In this document: in pieces, positions 1 to 14,000 of the stretch
How the letters are laid out: every line of letters begins with the position of its first letter
Position numbering within the stretch: position 1 is the first letter of the stretch
Source: Mytilisepta virgata
Taxonomy: Eukaryota > Mollusca > Bivalvia > Mytilida > Mytilidae
Assembly (NCBI GenBank): GCA_028015205.1
Contig: JAPWFG010000023.1
Coordinates: 992,001 to 1,056,000 of the forward strand
Direction of reading: 5' to 3'
Length of the DNA: 64,000 nt
The notes under the pieces: model-generated
The model's input: only the letters and a program-made list of their open reading frames with translations
What the model was told of the DNA's origin: nothing
The model's database searches: none
Position numbers and translations under genes: made by a program

Positions 1-1620
1 ATACCTGTGATTGTTAAGATGTTACCACACATACTTGTAAATGTAAGATGTAACCACACATACTTGTAAATGTAAGATGTAACCACACATACATGTGAAT
101 GTAAGATGTAACCACACATACATGTGAATGTAAGATGTAACCACACATACATGTGAATGTAAGATGTAACCACACATGCATGTGAATGTAAGATGTAACC
201 ACACATACATGTGAATGTAAGATGTAATCACACATACATAGAATGTAAGTAAGATGTAACATGTATACCTGTGATTGTTAAGATGTTACCACACATACTT
301 GTGAATGTAAGATGTAACCACACATACATTTGAATGTAAGATGTAACCACAAATAAATGTGAATGTTAGATGTAACCACACATACTTGTAAATGTAAGTA
401 ACAACACATACATGTGAATGTAAGATGTAACCACACATTAATGTGAATGTAAGATGTAACCACACATACATGTGAATGTAAGATGTAACCACACATACAT
501 GTGAATGTAAGAGGTAACCACACATACTTGTAAATGTAAGAGGTAACCACACATACTTGTAAATGTAAGATGTAACCACACATACATGTGAATGTAAGAG
601 GTAACCACACATACTTGTAAATGTAAGATGTAACCACACATACATGTGAATGTAAGATGTAACCACACATGCATGTGAATGTAAGATGTAACCACACATA
701 CATGTGAATGTAAGATGTAACCACACATACATGTGAATGTTAGATGTAACCACACATACTTGTAAATGTAAGTAACCACACATACTTGTAAATGTAAGAT
801 GTAACCACACATACATGTGAATGTAAGATGTAACCACACATACATGTGAATGTAAGATGTAACCACACATACATGTGAATGTAAGATGTAACCACACATA
901 CATGTGAATGTAAGATGTAACCACACATACATGTGAATGTAAGATGTAACCACACATACTTGTGAATGTAAGATGTAACCACACATACATGTGAATATAA
1001 GTAAGACATAACACATTTTTTTGAATGTAAATAAAATGTAACACACATACGTACATGTACCTGTGAATGCAAGTCAGATGTAACCATACTTACTGTATCT
1101 CAAATAAATGTAAGTAAGATGTAACCACATATACATGTACATGTAAATGTATGTAGTAAACACACATACCTGTGAATGTAATTAATATGTAACAATATAC
1201 TTGCGAACTTAAGTAAGGTGTAACCACTCATACCAATGAATGTAAATAAGATGAACACACATACCTGCTATTTCAAGTAAGATGTAACACACATACATGT
1301 AAATGTCAGTAAGATATAACATGCATACATGTTAATGTGAGTATTAGATATAACACACATACATGTTATTGTGAATATAGATATAACACACATACATGAT
1401 AATGTGAGTATTAGATATAACACACATGCCTGTTAATGTACGTAAGGTGTAGCAACACATACCTGTTAATGTATGTAAGATTTAACACACATACATGAAA
1501 ATATAAGTAAGATGTAACCACACATGTATACCTGTTATTATAAGTAAGATCTAACACATATTACTTTTGAATGGAAGTAAGATGCAACACACAAATGTAA
1601 ATGTATGTAATATGTTACAC
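1..1620. repeat. 29-bp minisatellite array
   Basis: The unit is about AAGATGTAACCACACATACATGTGAATGT (29 bp; only its parts AAGATGTAACCACACA and TACATGTGAATGT need be cited). Around 35 fairly uniform copies fill 1-1060, with deletions and point changes. From 1060 to about 1620 copies decay and spacing varies. Because 29 is not a multiple of 3 and the unit lacks minus-strand stops, all three minus frames stay open, producing meaningless long repetitive frames. Confidence 0.95.
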
Positions 1621-1727
1621 ACATAGTTGGAACATGGAGCTTATTCTTTTATTTTTAACACAAAATTATTTTGTAAATGTAGATCATATAAGTTCATTAT
1701 GGGCATTTTTTATTGGACATATTTCAG

Positions 1728-2099
1728 ATAATGGGGATACCTGTAGAAATGATTATTTTGATCCTGTGTGTTATATATACTTGACAAATGGAACACTTGG
1801 GATCACAGAGGGGACTTTTAGGGATGGATGTGCTTGGGACTATAATACAGTCGACCCTTCTCACAATGTACTTGGTGTTGTTCAGGCTGACTGTGAGAAC
1901 CATTTTGACTGTAGTGTCTTGGTGAGTGACAATCTTCATGATTGTTATACAGACGAATACCGGACAATCAATGAAACATACTTGGAATATCACCGAAGTA
2001 GCTGGGGATGGTTGTCATATGCCGAGACAAAATGGCGGTATTATACAACACGTGTTATCTCCATTTGTGGTTTGCTAAGATGGCACTACACATGTATCA
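1728..2099 (+). CDS. Exon A: Cys-containing N-terminal module
   Basis: The acceptor is TTTCAG before 1728 and the donor is GTAAGT at 2100-2105. The exon is phase 1 to phase 1, 372 nt. It encodes about 124 residues with several Cys (CRNDYFDPVC, DGCAWDY, DCENHFDCSV, HDCYTD) and a WGWLSYAETKWRYY segment. I do not recognise the family. The symmetric phase suggests a shuffled extracellular module. Confidence 0.75.
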
Positions 2100-5000
2100 G
2101 TAAGTCTTTTATCATTTGTTTTATAACTGCAAAATAAAGTACTGTAAATTCGGAAATTATTGCGAAAAATGCGAGAGGGTTGTAATCACAATAACTTGAA
2201 CTCGCATTTTGGAATTTTTTGTATGAATGGAGTGGGATTTTTCTCAATATCGTAAAAATTAAAATCACATTTTGGTCTAAAATGACAAAATCGCAATAAT
2301 AAATGCATGCAATAATTTCTGAATGTACAGTACATGTAATTGTAATTGATGAATACAATTTTACAATAAGTTCCTAGAGCTTATGATATTATTTATATGT
2401 TGTATTATATTAATTAAGCAGTGCATTATGTCCTATTACAGTATTTATCAAGATTCATCTTGAGTGAGGCAATGCCAAGGTGATATGAATTATTTTGTTA
2501 GAATAAATTTCTATATTAGAACAATACATTCTGTAATTCATTCTTTGATATTAGATTTGATGCACAAGATGTGCATATTTGGTACGGCTCATCAGTTGTG
2601 CTCAAGGACTTATTAGGGCCCCGCAATGGCGGCGCCCTATAGTAATCAGTCTGTCCTTTGTTGTACAATAACTTTAGATTGCTTTCACAGATTTTAATGA
2701 TTTTTTAACACAATATTGGACTTGACCAAAGGAAGGTCCCTTTTGGTTTTGAGGAAAATTGGAGACAACAATTTTTTGGAAAAACTTAGTTTTTATATGA
2801 AAAAATGCTTATTTGGAGAATTAACCTTATGTCGTATGATAACTTCAGATTGCCTTCACAGATTTTCATAAATTTTGTCCTACAATATCACCACATGGCA
2901 TAAAACCTATATTTAAGTAATCTGTAACAGTAAGTACCACCTTCTTTGTATTTGCCAACAGCTCCATGCTTTTGATAGATAAAATGAATGTATGAAATCA
3001 CAACTAGATTTTGAAGTGTTTTTGATTTCCTTGAGTTCAATCACACAAGCCGGCGGGGCCCTTTCTTACATTGTTAGTATTCTAGTGTCATCCAGCTTGT
3101 GAACAAGGCAATATTGGCCGAAAATTTGGGCAATTTTTATTTTTAATTTTTTTTGTTTTGTTGTTATTGTGTCGCCTGCGGACCGCATGGTTGACACATA
3201 GGAATCACTATCTGTCGTCTTGCGTCTTGCGTCATCGCACTTTTCTTCTATCCTCAACTACTCGTAAACCGCTCAAAGGAATTTGATGAAACTTTCTATG
3301 TGCATTAACCTTAATGCACAGGTGTGCATATGTATTTCATTATTAGAAAATTTTTTGATAAAAATTGACATTTTGGAAAAAAGGGAGAGGGGGGTCAAAA
3401 CTTCTATCCTCAACTACTCCATAACCGCTGAAAGGAATTTGTGCATATATATTTCATTTTTAGAAAATTTAAAAAAAAATTTTGTAAAAATTTACATTTT
3501 TGAAAAAAAAAGTGGGGGGTCAAAACTTCTATCCTCAACTACTCCATAACCGCTCAAAGGAATTTGTGCATATATATTTCATTTTTAGAAAATTTAAATA
3601 ATTTTTTGGTAAAAATTTACATTTTTGAAAAAAAAAGTGGGGGGTCAAAACTTCTATCCTCAACTACTCCATAACTGCTCAAAGGAATTTGATGAACTTT
3701 GTCTGTGCATTAACCTTAATGCAAAGGTGTGCATATATATTTCCTTTTTAGAAAATTTTAATATATTTTGTAAAAATTGACGTCCGCAGGCGACACATGT
3801 CTTCCTTGGAAGACTCGCACATTTTTTTTGCATTAGGTTTTTATCAACTTGTCTTTTAAAGTCATTTTAGTCATTGTATCCCCTTTAAACCACGCACCAT
3901 TTCCATTTTTATTCGTTGTATTTTATTGTGTATGAGTTGTTTCGTAACATAGTACTACATACTTAATTTTTAAATTTTTAAATAACTGTTTAAAAGTAAA
4001 AAATAAAAAAAAAACTTTTTGCAGTTCCTCAATGGTCACAGTGGAGTCCATGGTCTCATTGTTCACAGACATCGAGGATACCAGACAAGAACAAGATACT
4101 GTGAACCAGACACAAAGTCTGACACAGAAGATGGCTACATCAATAGATGTGGACAAATATATGACGAGACACACACTCTAGAAACGAGAGAATGTCTTCT
4201 CCTTGGAAACCATCCCTATTGTACTTGTATGTATGACATTTATTTGTTCAAATTTCCATCTGTGTCATTTTGTCAAAAAATTAAACTGCTAGATTTTTAC
4301 CTTTCGAAAGTTCCTAAAAATTTCATATTTAAAAAAATATTGAGCATTACATATAGATATTATATATACTTGATAGTTTTGTTTATCAGGGTTTTATCTA
4401 CACCATTAAAGTAATTTCCCACTTGCGGAAATTGGAGTTGTCTCCCATATGCAAGAATTATCTTTCCTCGCAGGTTTATTGTATTCAACATGAATGAAAA
4501 AAATTACTTATACCATAATAACCCTAATTATTGGGGCCTCGGTGGCCGAGTGGTCTAGGTAGTTCGTCACGACTACTGATGATCACTAGCCTGTCAACAC
4601 TGCGGTTGTGAGTTCGAATCTCACCTGTGGCGTGGTGTGTTCGACTCCCACCATAATTGACAAGGATTGCCAATTTTCCTACCGAAGGTCGGTGGTTCTC
4701 TCCCGGTACACCGGCTTCGCCCACCAATAAACTGGCCGCCGCGAAATAGCCAGATGTGCTGAAAACGGTCAGTAATTTTAACTTCTTAGGTAAGTTGATT
4801 ACTTTCAATCCTCATCGAGTGTTTATTTCGTCTTTCTAAACCATTTAAACTATCTGTCTTAATAAATTTGATTGAAACAAGATCGACTTTTTAAGTAAAT
4901 TTTATTGAATTTTTCCTACCTGGAAGTTTACTTTTGAAAAGAAATCCGAAACGAGAAATCATTTGTGAGATGCTCCAAATCCAGATCGTAAAAATAATTT

Positions 5001-8000
5001 GTGAGATATCCACATATTAGTCCACAACATGGCAGGTTGTTTGAAGTTTGCTACTGTTTTCGTCTTCATCATTCAGTTAAGGTACAAAAAGATAAATCAT
5101 GAAAGCAAAATCAAATAACAATACCGCAAGTATGAACTATTATTTTGATTGCATATTCTTAAAGTACATTGACCAGGTCGAACATATGGAGTAAAAAAAT
5201 GACAACGATGTGAACGGAAATACGAAAACTATTTTTTCGACGATTTTCCAATTTTCCTAAAAAATAGATGTATTTTAGTGTCCAATAAATAGAGTAATTA
5301 TGGTAATTTTTTCTTAAAATATTGAATTATGGAAGACCTTCATCAGGCGTCGAAAAATGTGGAAAAATACATGTATAATCATAAATATATCACTATTGTA
5401 TATGGAGGATATTCTAAGGAAGAAAACATATTTTGCAGAAAAATGATAATTTGTATGTTCATGTTTGTGGAAGACACCTTCTCCAAAGAGCAGATAAATC
5501 CATAAATGGGAGACAACTCACATGTACTAAAAATGGGAAATGGCTTATTATAAGTAAAAATTTTAAAAATTAAATTCAGTCAATTCATTATATTCCAGTT
5601 TTGAAAATAGGGATGGATCCAGAAACAAAGGATTTTTTTTACACCAACAACAGAGTCCTCATTTGAATATACTTGAAATTTGATCTTTAGGGGGTAGGCC
5701 TGGGTTAGGCCAAAATTTTCCACTCGTTTAATTTTTTTCATATTTTCGTCATGCATTATATATGTCTCAATACACCACCTGAGAAAATTTTGTTGAAATT
5801 CAACCATGCGTTTCCTTCACATGGTTCATTGAAAATGGGCATTTAAGGGGTACCCTTCATTCCATGAGATGACACAAGTTAATGAATATTACTACCTCTC
5901 ATAGGACATATGTTTGATAAAAAATAGTTATAATTGTTGAACTGAAGAACAGGGATATAGTCTTAATCAAAAATGAAATATGATTGTAAAATTCACTCTT
6001 TATATGAAAATCCAAACGTAAAAAGTACCAGACATGTAAGGAATTTCGTTCATTTTCAGTTGCCTCATTCAATATTCAAACACTGCTGTAAAAAAATCCT
6101 GTCGTTTAATTCTTACAAAAAACTGTTACAAAAAATATCATATATATGTGTGTTTTATGACAAAAAATTATGAAATTCTAACCACAAGTTTTCACAAAAT
6201 ACTCGATCAATTTTTAAGGTAGGACGTCATTACGTTACAATACGACGTTACGATAAGAGTTATCGTTCCTAACGTTATCGAGTATAAACCTATTCTATAT
6301 GTTCAAAGAACGCGAAGAAGATTGAATAGAAGACGATGATGACTTAAATTATAAACGGAAATAAATTTAAAGAAAATATAATTATTATGACTGAAAACCA
6401 AGCATTCTCTCTTAAGTCCTGTGATACTTTTAAACTTATTTATTTATAGTGGATTGGGAAACAAGTGATACCAACTTATACCAATCCCTCTCCACTTGGC
6501 GGATGCGAGAGAGGCCCCTGTAGCGGCATTTTAGCATACTCTTTTTCGACATCAACACAGGAGTCTTTAACGTGCTAAGGGTGTTTCCCTTCCTTAACAC
6601 GGGACAGCAATTTTCGTCCCCATCCGACGGATTAGCATCGTATACCGAAACCATCCTCGCAAATGGTGTCGATAAGTCCGGTCGCAAATTTTATCCTTGA
6701 AATGTTCATATCGAACGGGAATCGAACTAGGGACCTTTGGCTTCGTAGTCCGATGCGCTGACCCATATGGCAAAATGCTGGGTACATTATTCATGGCATT
6801 TGCATCACGTGACTTCAGCCCTTTTAAGCAAGTTACCTCCCTTAGTTGTAGATCGAAAATGATAAAATTGTTTGAATTACGGATAATCAAGTCTTTTTCC
6901 GTCTCGGCTCTTCAACTAATGTGTCTATCCTTTGGCGGATATTTACAAATTGTTTGTTTAATTCTGAGGGGAAAGGCTTCATATTTGAAGGATTACACTA
7001 TGGGAGACTTGAAATTATCATGTTTTAAAAACATTTTGGCCGAAAAGTTATGAAAGCAGGTGAGATAAAACTTATTTCCTCATTAAATTCATCCTCCAAA
7101 GTTGTTCTCTATATGCGGACAATTTATGTATGATCTCGCCTTATATCTGTATCTGTAGTTTGAATTTGCATTTTTAACTAATTTTTGTTAATTCATATAG
7201 CGATTATACTACGGTTACGCTTCAGTTTTTTAAACTGAATTGGCCGAAAGTTTTCAATGCTGACAATGTTTATTTGCACACGAAAGGAAAGCTAATATGG
7301 TGTAGAATGTACCTATATGCGGACAAATTGCTTATGAGTTATAAGAATTTGAATATTTGCATTTTTATTTTTTGGGGCAAGTTTAATGCTTTGTAATGAA
7401 TGTCGTCAGAGAAATCCAAAATGGCCGCTATGCAAATTACCAAAGTACCCGCAGTTTTGCCATATGCACTAAACCAAGGCGCCCACGGCGATAGTTTTGT
7501 AAGTTTACTTTTATTTGTCAAAACTGGGTTTTGTTTATAAAATAAATGATCTAAAAAACATTACAGAAAAAATATAGACTGTCATGAAAGACTTGATATT
7601 CTCCTAAATCTAACAAATTACAAAATATGATGGTTAAATCGCCAGTGACTAAAACTGAGTTTTTATAAATACAAAATAGGAAAGGTAAAGCTGTGAGAGG
7701 AAAAGAGAAGAATGAGAGCAAAAAAAGAAAAAAACCCTGAAATCGCGTTATATCGAAAAATCATGAACCAAAGACAATTTCTTCGAAAAATTTATTCTCC
7801 CGGGGTAGTCAATACATCCGAAAGCCGCGGAAGTGATCAAGAGGTATAGTTCTATAAATTTTTTCTAAAAGTTTTGAATTTTCTGCTTATTGTTCCTATC
7901 TTGACTGACTTTGGAAGAGATAAAATCCGTGCGGGCTTTCTACGAGCTCGTTTGCAAAAGCTGCACATTAAAATGGAACCTTGTCTCACATAGACGAATT

Positions 8001-11000
8001 TACCAATAAATAATCTATTATTATGTATTATTTTTTATTTGTATTACAATTCGTTTTTTTTATTATTATTATTAAAAAAATGATTTGCAAGGGTAAGTAT
8101 TGCCGGTGTGGTATAAAATATATATATACCTGAAAATTATATATCTTCAATTTAATATAATTTAATTTAGTCCAGTTTTCCTCATTCACTTTGATAAGCC
8201 AACATATTTCAATGTTCAATATATCCACTAGAACATTTTTACCAAATGGTCAAAAGAAAAAAAAATCGATTTCATTAAATTTTGATTATTTACAAAACTA
8301 AATAAAAAAGATAGACCATTCCATTAGGGTGGGGGTAAATAATCCATGCTATTTAATAACGCAATTATTATGGTAATGCTCGGGTAAATCTGATTTTTAT
8401 TTGGAATAAAACATGTCTTGGAACTTTGTTTATAACTGGTAAGTAAATAGATTAGCGTAATCCCTGGACACCGAACGTACAGTTGTTCAAATACTACGTT
8501 CTTCGTGATATGCATTTCATAATTGCCACTGGATGTTAAACAATAATTCATTATATCAAATACTACGTAATTATCGATTTTGCACATATTTCGAGAAAGT
8601 TTTAGATTCGTTAGTTACAGAGATGCCCCTTACCGAACCTCTTCACTTCGTCTAATGCGAGGAAATTTGTACGTCATAGTAATGCCACGTCATTCCTATT
8701 GTTTGACGTCAAAGAAAAAAACATCAATAGGAGTTATCTCCCATACCCCAGCCCAACCCCCTCAAGTCCTATGATTTGGCATTTAAAACTTAAAAAGGAC
8801 TTTTCAGCTCACCTGACCCAAAGGGTCATGTGAGCTATAGTCATCACTTTGCATCCGTCTGCGTCCTCGTTGGCATCGTAAAACATCATCTCCTAGTAGA
8901 TGGCTGGGCCAAATGAAACAATACTTGGCAGGAATGTTCATTGGCATGAAGATATGAAAGTTTGCTTCATTTTGGTCCTGATTGGAAAATCAATATGGCC
9001 GTCAGGGCCCAAAATGCATTTTTATTAGTTGATTACATTTTGATCAACTCGTCTGAAACAATTAAAGAAAATTGAATCAAACTTGGCAGGATTGATGTAC
9101 AAAAGATTACTCATTTCGTTCCGGACCGTCAAAAAACATGGCCACAAGCGCAGAACATAGTTTAGCATGCCTCTGAAAGTACTGAAGGAGATTCAACCAA
9201 ACTGGTGACAGGAATGACGTGTGAAAGGCCCTTTACAAAGCTTGCTCTTTTTGTTCAGATTCATCAAAAAACATGGCCACCAGCACAGAACATAGTTTAA
9301 CATTGGACCCTATAGGAAAACATGTCAATCATCAATTCCTCTGAAAGTACTGAAGGAGATTGAACCAAACTAAATCCTTTGGAAATGTGCCAAGAACAAT
9401 AAATGGAAAGTCAATGATATTTGGTATGTACGTTGGTCTTCGGTAGTAAATGACTGTCTGCCATTAGTCAGGATGGTTGATGCTGTTTGTTATCATACAG
9501 GTTACCAGGTAAACAGCTACAGGCCCCAGGGATCCTCTGGTTTCATCCAGGAGTTCTCCTAATTTTTTTTAGCTCACCTGGGCGAAGGCCATGTGAGCTA
9601 TTGCCATCACTTGGCGTCCGTCGTCGTCCGTCGTCGTCCGTCGTCGTCCGTCGTCGTCGTTAACAATTTTTCAAAACTCTTCTCCTCTGAAACTACTTGA
9701 CCAATTGGAACCATACTTGGTATGAATGTTCTTTGGGGTATCCTGCATAGAACTGATGTGGGGATTTTTGATCCGTTGAAAAACATGGCCGCTGTTACTA
9801 AAAATAGAACGTAGGGGTCAGACAACAGTTTTTCGCAAATATCTCATAAATCATTAGGTTATGGCAAATTCTGGCAGGTTGAAAGTATTCTGCATGATGA
9901 GAGCTACCTGTATGCTGATTTTCGTGAAAATCTGTGAACTGATGTTAGAGTTATTGCCCTTTTTTGACATTTTTGGCTTTTTTTTATGTTATTATTTCAA
10001 AAATCTTCTCCTCTGAAACTACGTGACTAATTAGAACCAAACTTGGTATGAATGTTCCTTGGGGTACCCTGCATAGAACTGATGTGGGGATTTTTGATTC
10101 ATCAAAAAACATGGCCGCTGTTACTAAAAATAGAAGATAGGGGTAAATTGCTGTTTTTTGCTAAGAACTCAAAAACCGTTACAGATATCGAAAATCTGAC
10201 ATGGGGGTAAAATTGATCAGCATGACAAGATCTACCTACCCTGAAATTTTGAAGGAAATTCCAAAACCCATTTAGGAGTTATTGCCCTTTTTTCATCAAA
10301 TTTTCAAAATTTTAACATTTTTTATCATTTATCTCCAAAACTATTTGAGATAGAAGTGAAATGTAAATTTGAAAAATGTTTGCCATGTTGAGATCTACCT
10401 ACCCTGAAATTTTGAAGGAAATCCCAAAACCCATTTAGGAGTTGTTGCCCTTTTTTGTCAAATTTTCAAAATTTTTTTATTCAAAAATCTTCTCCTCTGA
10501 AACCGCTGGGCCGATTGGTTTGAAACTTAATAGGAATGATCTATGACATGTCCTCTACAAACAATCTTCAATTTATTTTGATCTGACATAAAACATGGTT
10601 GTCGTAGCTAAAAATAGAACATAGGGGTGCATGTGTTGTTTTTGGCTTATAACTTAAAAACCGTTACAGATATCAAAAATCTGACATGGGATAAAATTGA
10701 TCAGCATGACAAGATCTACCTAACCTGAAATTTTGAAGGAAATCCTAAAATCCATTTAGGAGTTATTGCCCTTTTTCATCAAATTTTCATAATTTAACAT
10801 TTTTGCATTTATCTCCAAAACTATTTGAGATAGAAGTGAAATATAAATTGAAAAATGTTTGCCATGTTGAGATCTACATACCCTGAAATTTTAAAGGAAA
10901 TCCCAAAACCCATTTAGGAGTTATTGCCCTTTTTCTGTCAAATTTCAAAATTTTAACATTTTTGCATTTATCTCCAAAACTATTTGAGATAGAAGTGAAA

Positions 11001-14000
11001 TATAAATTGAAAAATGTTTGCCATGTTGAGATCTACCTACCCTGAAATTTTGAAGGGAATCCCAAATTCTATTTAGGAGTTATTGGTTTGTGTAATTTGA
11101 GGTCGGGTTCTGTTACATTTATTTAAGGTTCACCCTTATTCCTGGTCAATTTTGTCAACTTCCTGCCAGGACTACCACCATCAGGGAACATATTTTAACA
11201 TTAAACCTTATGAAAAATAAATCTTCAACAAATTTTCCCTGAACTATTGAACCAATTGCAACAAACTTGGTAAAATAGTTGATTAATTGTCCAATGAAAA
11301 CCAGACTCCAGGTGAGCGATACAGGCTCTGGTGAGCCTCTTGTTTTATAAAGTTCCTTAATTCTCACCTATTATGATTGCTAAAAATATGAAAATGGAAG
11401 GCAATTCTTTTTCCAGATTGTGAAGATAGAACATTTATATATGGTGACAGTGTAACAGTACGTACTGGCAAGAATGATACAGAGTTAGGTACATAAACTT
11501 AGTATTACTTATAATCTTACTCATTATCACAACACTAAAACATTTTATATTGATTTTTCTGTCAATCAAGCTTCATGTTCTGGTGGAAGTGTAGTATACA
11601 CCATGTTAAGTTAAAGTGAAAGTCAAGAGAATAAATAGACAAGTTGAGTGGGTGTGACCTGCTAAGAATTTCTGTGTGTCTCATCTGTCAGAATCTAATA
11701 TACATATAGATTTCACTACTTGTTACACTAAATTCCAACTTCATGATGATTGTGATTTGAAAATTCGTATTTTCAAAATTGATGAAAAATACAGTTTTAA
11801 AAAAAATCATTTTTTCATGAAATAAAAAAATGATGAAGAACAGGGAAATTAGGATATATGATTGTATGATTCAATATTAGCTGGTAAAAATGTATTTAAC
11901 CAAAACATTATTTAGTAAGATATTTGATTGGTCAAATTCAAATTAAATGACAGATTACATTCCCTGCCCACCCCTCAAAAAGAATTCCAAGAATACAGTT
12001 TGGAAATTCTTTGTGTCTGTTTCTAGTAAAATCCTTGCTAAATTTTCAAATTTTCAAACCACATGTCCCATATCCCAGACCTGCAGACAGCGACAACTTC
12101 TGCACACAATACGTGAAAAAATTTTAGAAATAAAATAAAAATAAAAGTCCCCCCCCCTCAACTGCCCTTTATACAAGTATTTTAGATGCAGTGACTGACA
12201 ATCTATAAGTCAACTGGAATAAGCCTCAAAGTGGAAAACTGCCTCGGTGGTCTTGTGGTAGCATGCTTACCACTAGTGTGGAAGGTCGTTGGTTTGATCC
12301 CAGTCCAGGTCAAACCAAAGACATTAAAATTGGTATTTGCTGCTTCTCCGCCAAGCACACAGCATCAAGGATTAGAAGCATTGGACTGGTCGACTCGGAG
12401 TCAGTATAATATGTCAGAGTGGGATGATTTGCCTTCCTGCGGACAGTTACCTCATGAGCTAGAACATTAACAATCATAAAAATCTCAGCGTGTCAGTCTA
12501 GTAAAAAGCAGGGATCATATTTATATCATCAACATTTTCTCGTCCTGATATGCACCTAATGGCTGCCACTGTACGTTAAACAAAATTCATCCATCCATCT
12601 TCAAAGTGGAACATAGCTTCAGTGAAATTACTATATACATTGTATTTTCTGTGTAATGTTCCTGGAACAAATTTTCAGTGAGAAATGTTCTAGTTAGAAT
12701 AAACCTCATATGAAATTTGTTCCACTATAATTAAGTCCACAGGAATCTTTGTTATCTTAAGGATGATCGCTGGTCTAATAGGAAATAAATAGGGTTTGAA
12801 ATAGGTGTTTTAGTTTTAGAGAAAATATGAATAGTAAACAAATAAGCAAGAAAACAAGAGGCTCACCAGAGCCTGTATCGCTCACCTGGAGTCTGGTTTT
12901 CATTGGACAATTAATCAACTATTTGACCAAGTTTGTTGCAATTGGTTCAATTGTTCAGGGAAAATTTATTTGACAGAAAAATGGCAATAACACCTAAATG
13001 GGTTTTGGGATTTCCTTTAAAAATTTCAGGGTATGTAGATCTCAACATGGCAAACATTTTTCAAATTTACATTTCACTTCTGTCTCAAATAGTTTTGGAG
13101 ATAAATGACGAAAAATGTTAACTTTTGAAAATTTGATGAAAAAAGGGCAATAACTCCTAAATGGGTTTTGGGATTTCCTTCAAAATTTCAGGGTAGGTAG
13201 ATCTTGTCATGCTGATCAATTTTACCCCATGTCAGATTTTTTATATCTGTAACAGTTTTTAAGCTATAAGCCAAAAACGTATGCACCCCTATATTCTATT
13301 TTTAGCTACGACAGCCATGTTTTACGTCAGATCAAAATAAATCGAGGGTTGTTTGTAGAGGACATGTCATAGATCATTCCTATTAAGTTTCAAACCAATC
13401 GGCCCAGCGGTTTCAGAGGAGAAGATGTTTGAATGAAAAAATTTTAAAAATTTGACAAAAAAAGGGCAACAACTCTTAAATGGGTTTTGGGATTTCCTTT
13501 AAAATTTCAGGGTAGGTAGATCTCAACAAGGCAAACATTTTTCAAATTTACATTTCACTTCTATCTCAAATAGTTTTGGAGATAAATGACGAAAAATGTT
13601 AAAATTTTGAAAATTTGACAAAAAAAGGGCAATAACTCCTAAATGGGTTTTGGAATTTCCTTCAAAATTTCAGGGTAGGTAGATCTTGTCATGCTGATCA
13701 ATTTTACCCCATGTCAGATTTTCGATATCTGTAACGGTTTTTGAGTTATTAACAAAAAACAGCAATTTACCCCTATGTTCTATTTTTAGCAACAGTGGCC
13801 ATGTTTTTCATCAGATCAATATAAAATGAGGATCGTTTGTGGAGGACATGTCATATATCATTCCTATGAAAAAGTTAACGACGCACGACGACGGACGGAC
13901 GACGGACGCCAAGTGATGGCAAAAGCTCACATGGCCTTTTAGGCCAGGTGAGCTAAAAATATAGGATCATGTGCTCATTTCAGAGCTATAAAGCCTTGAA

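Noticed and set aside
14..1087. Six overlapping long minus-strand open frames with repeated CGYILHSHVCVVTSYIH-like peptides
   Set aside because: They are translations of the 29-bp minisatellite in all three minus frames. The frame stays open only because the unit has no minus-strand stop.
1..1620. CRISPR-like array
   Set aside because: The repeats are head-to-tail without unique spacers, in a eukaryotic genome.
4533..4640. Candidate tRNA-Ser/Leu gene
   Set aside because: The tRNA-like head is fused to a repeated body and recurs at 22.5, 23.6 and 31.4 kb with target duplications, so it is a SINE.
4524..4808. 94-codon minus-strand frame with Pro/Arg-rich peptide
   Set aside because: It lies entirely within SINE family A. 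The same peptide pattern appears at 22499-22804.
9617..9660. GTC-rich microsatellite as an independent locus
   Set aside because: It is the terminal GACGACGGACG tract of the hairpin-ended family, present in several copies at differing lengths.
12933..13121. 62-codon plus-strand frame
   Set aside because: It is inside hairpin-ended repeat H3, and similar frames occur in the sibling copies.
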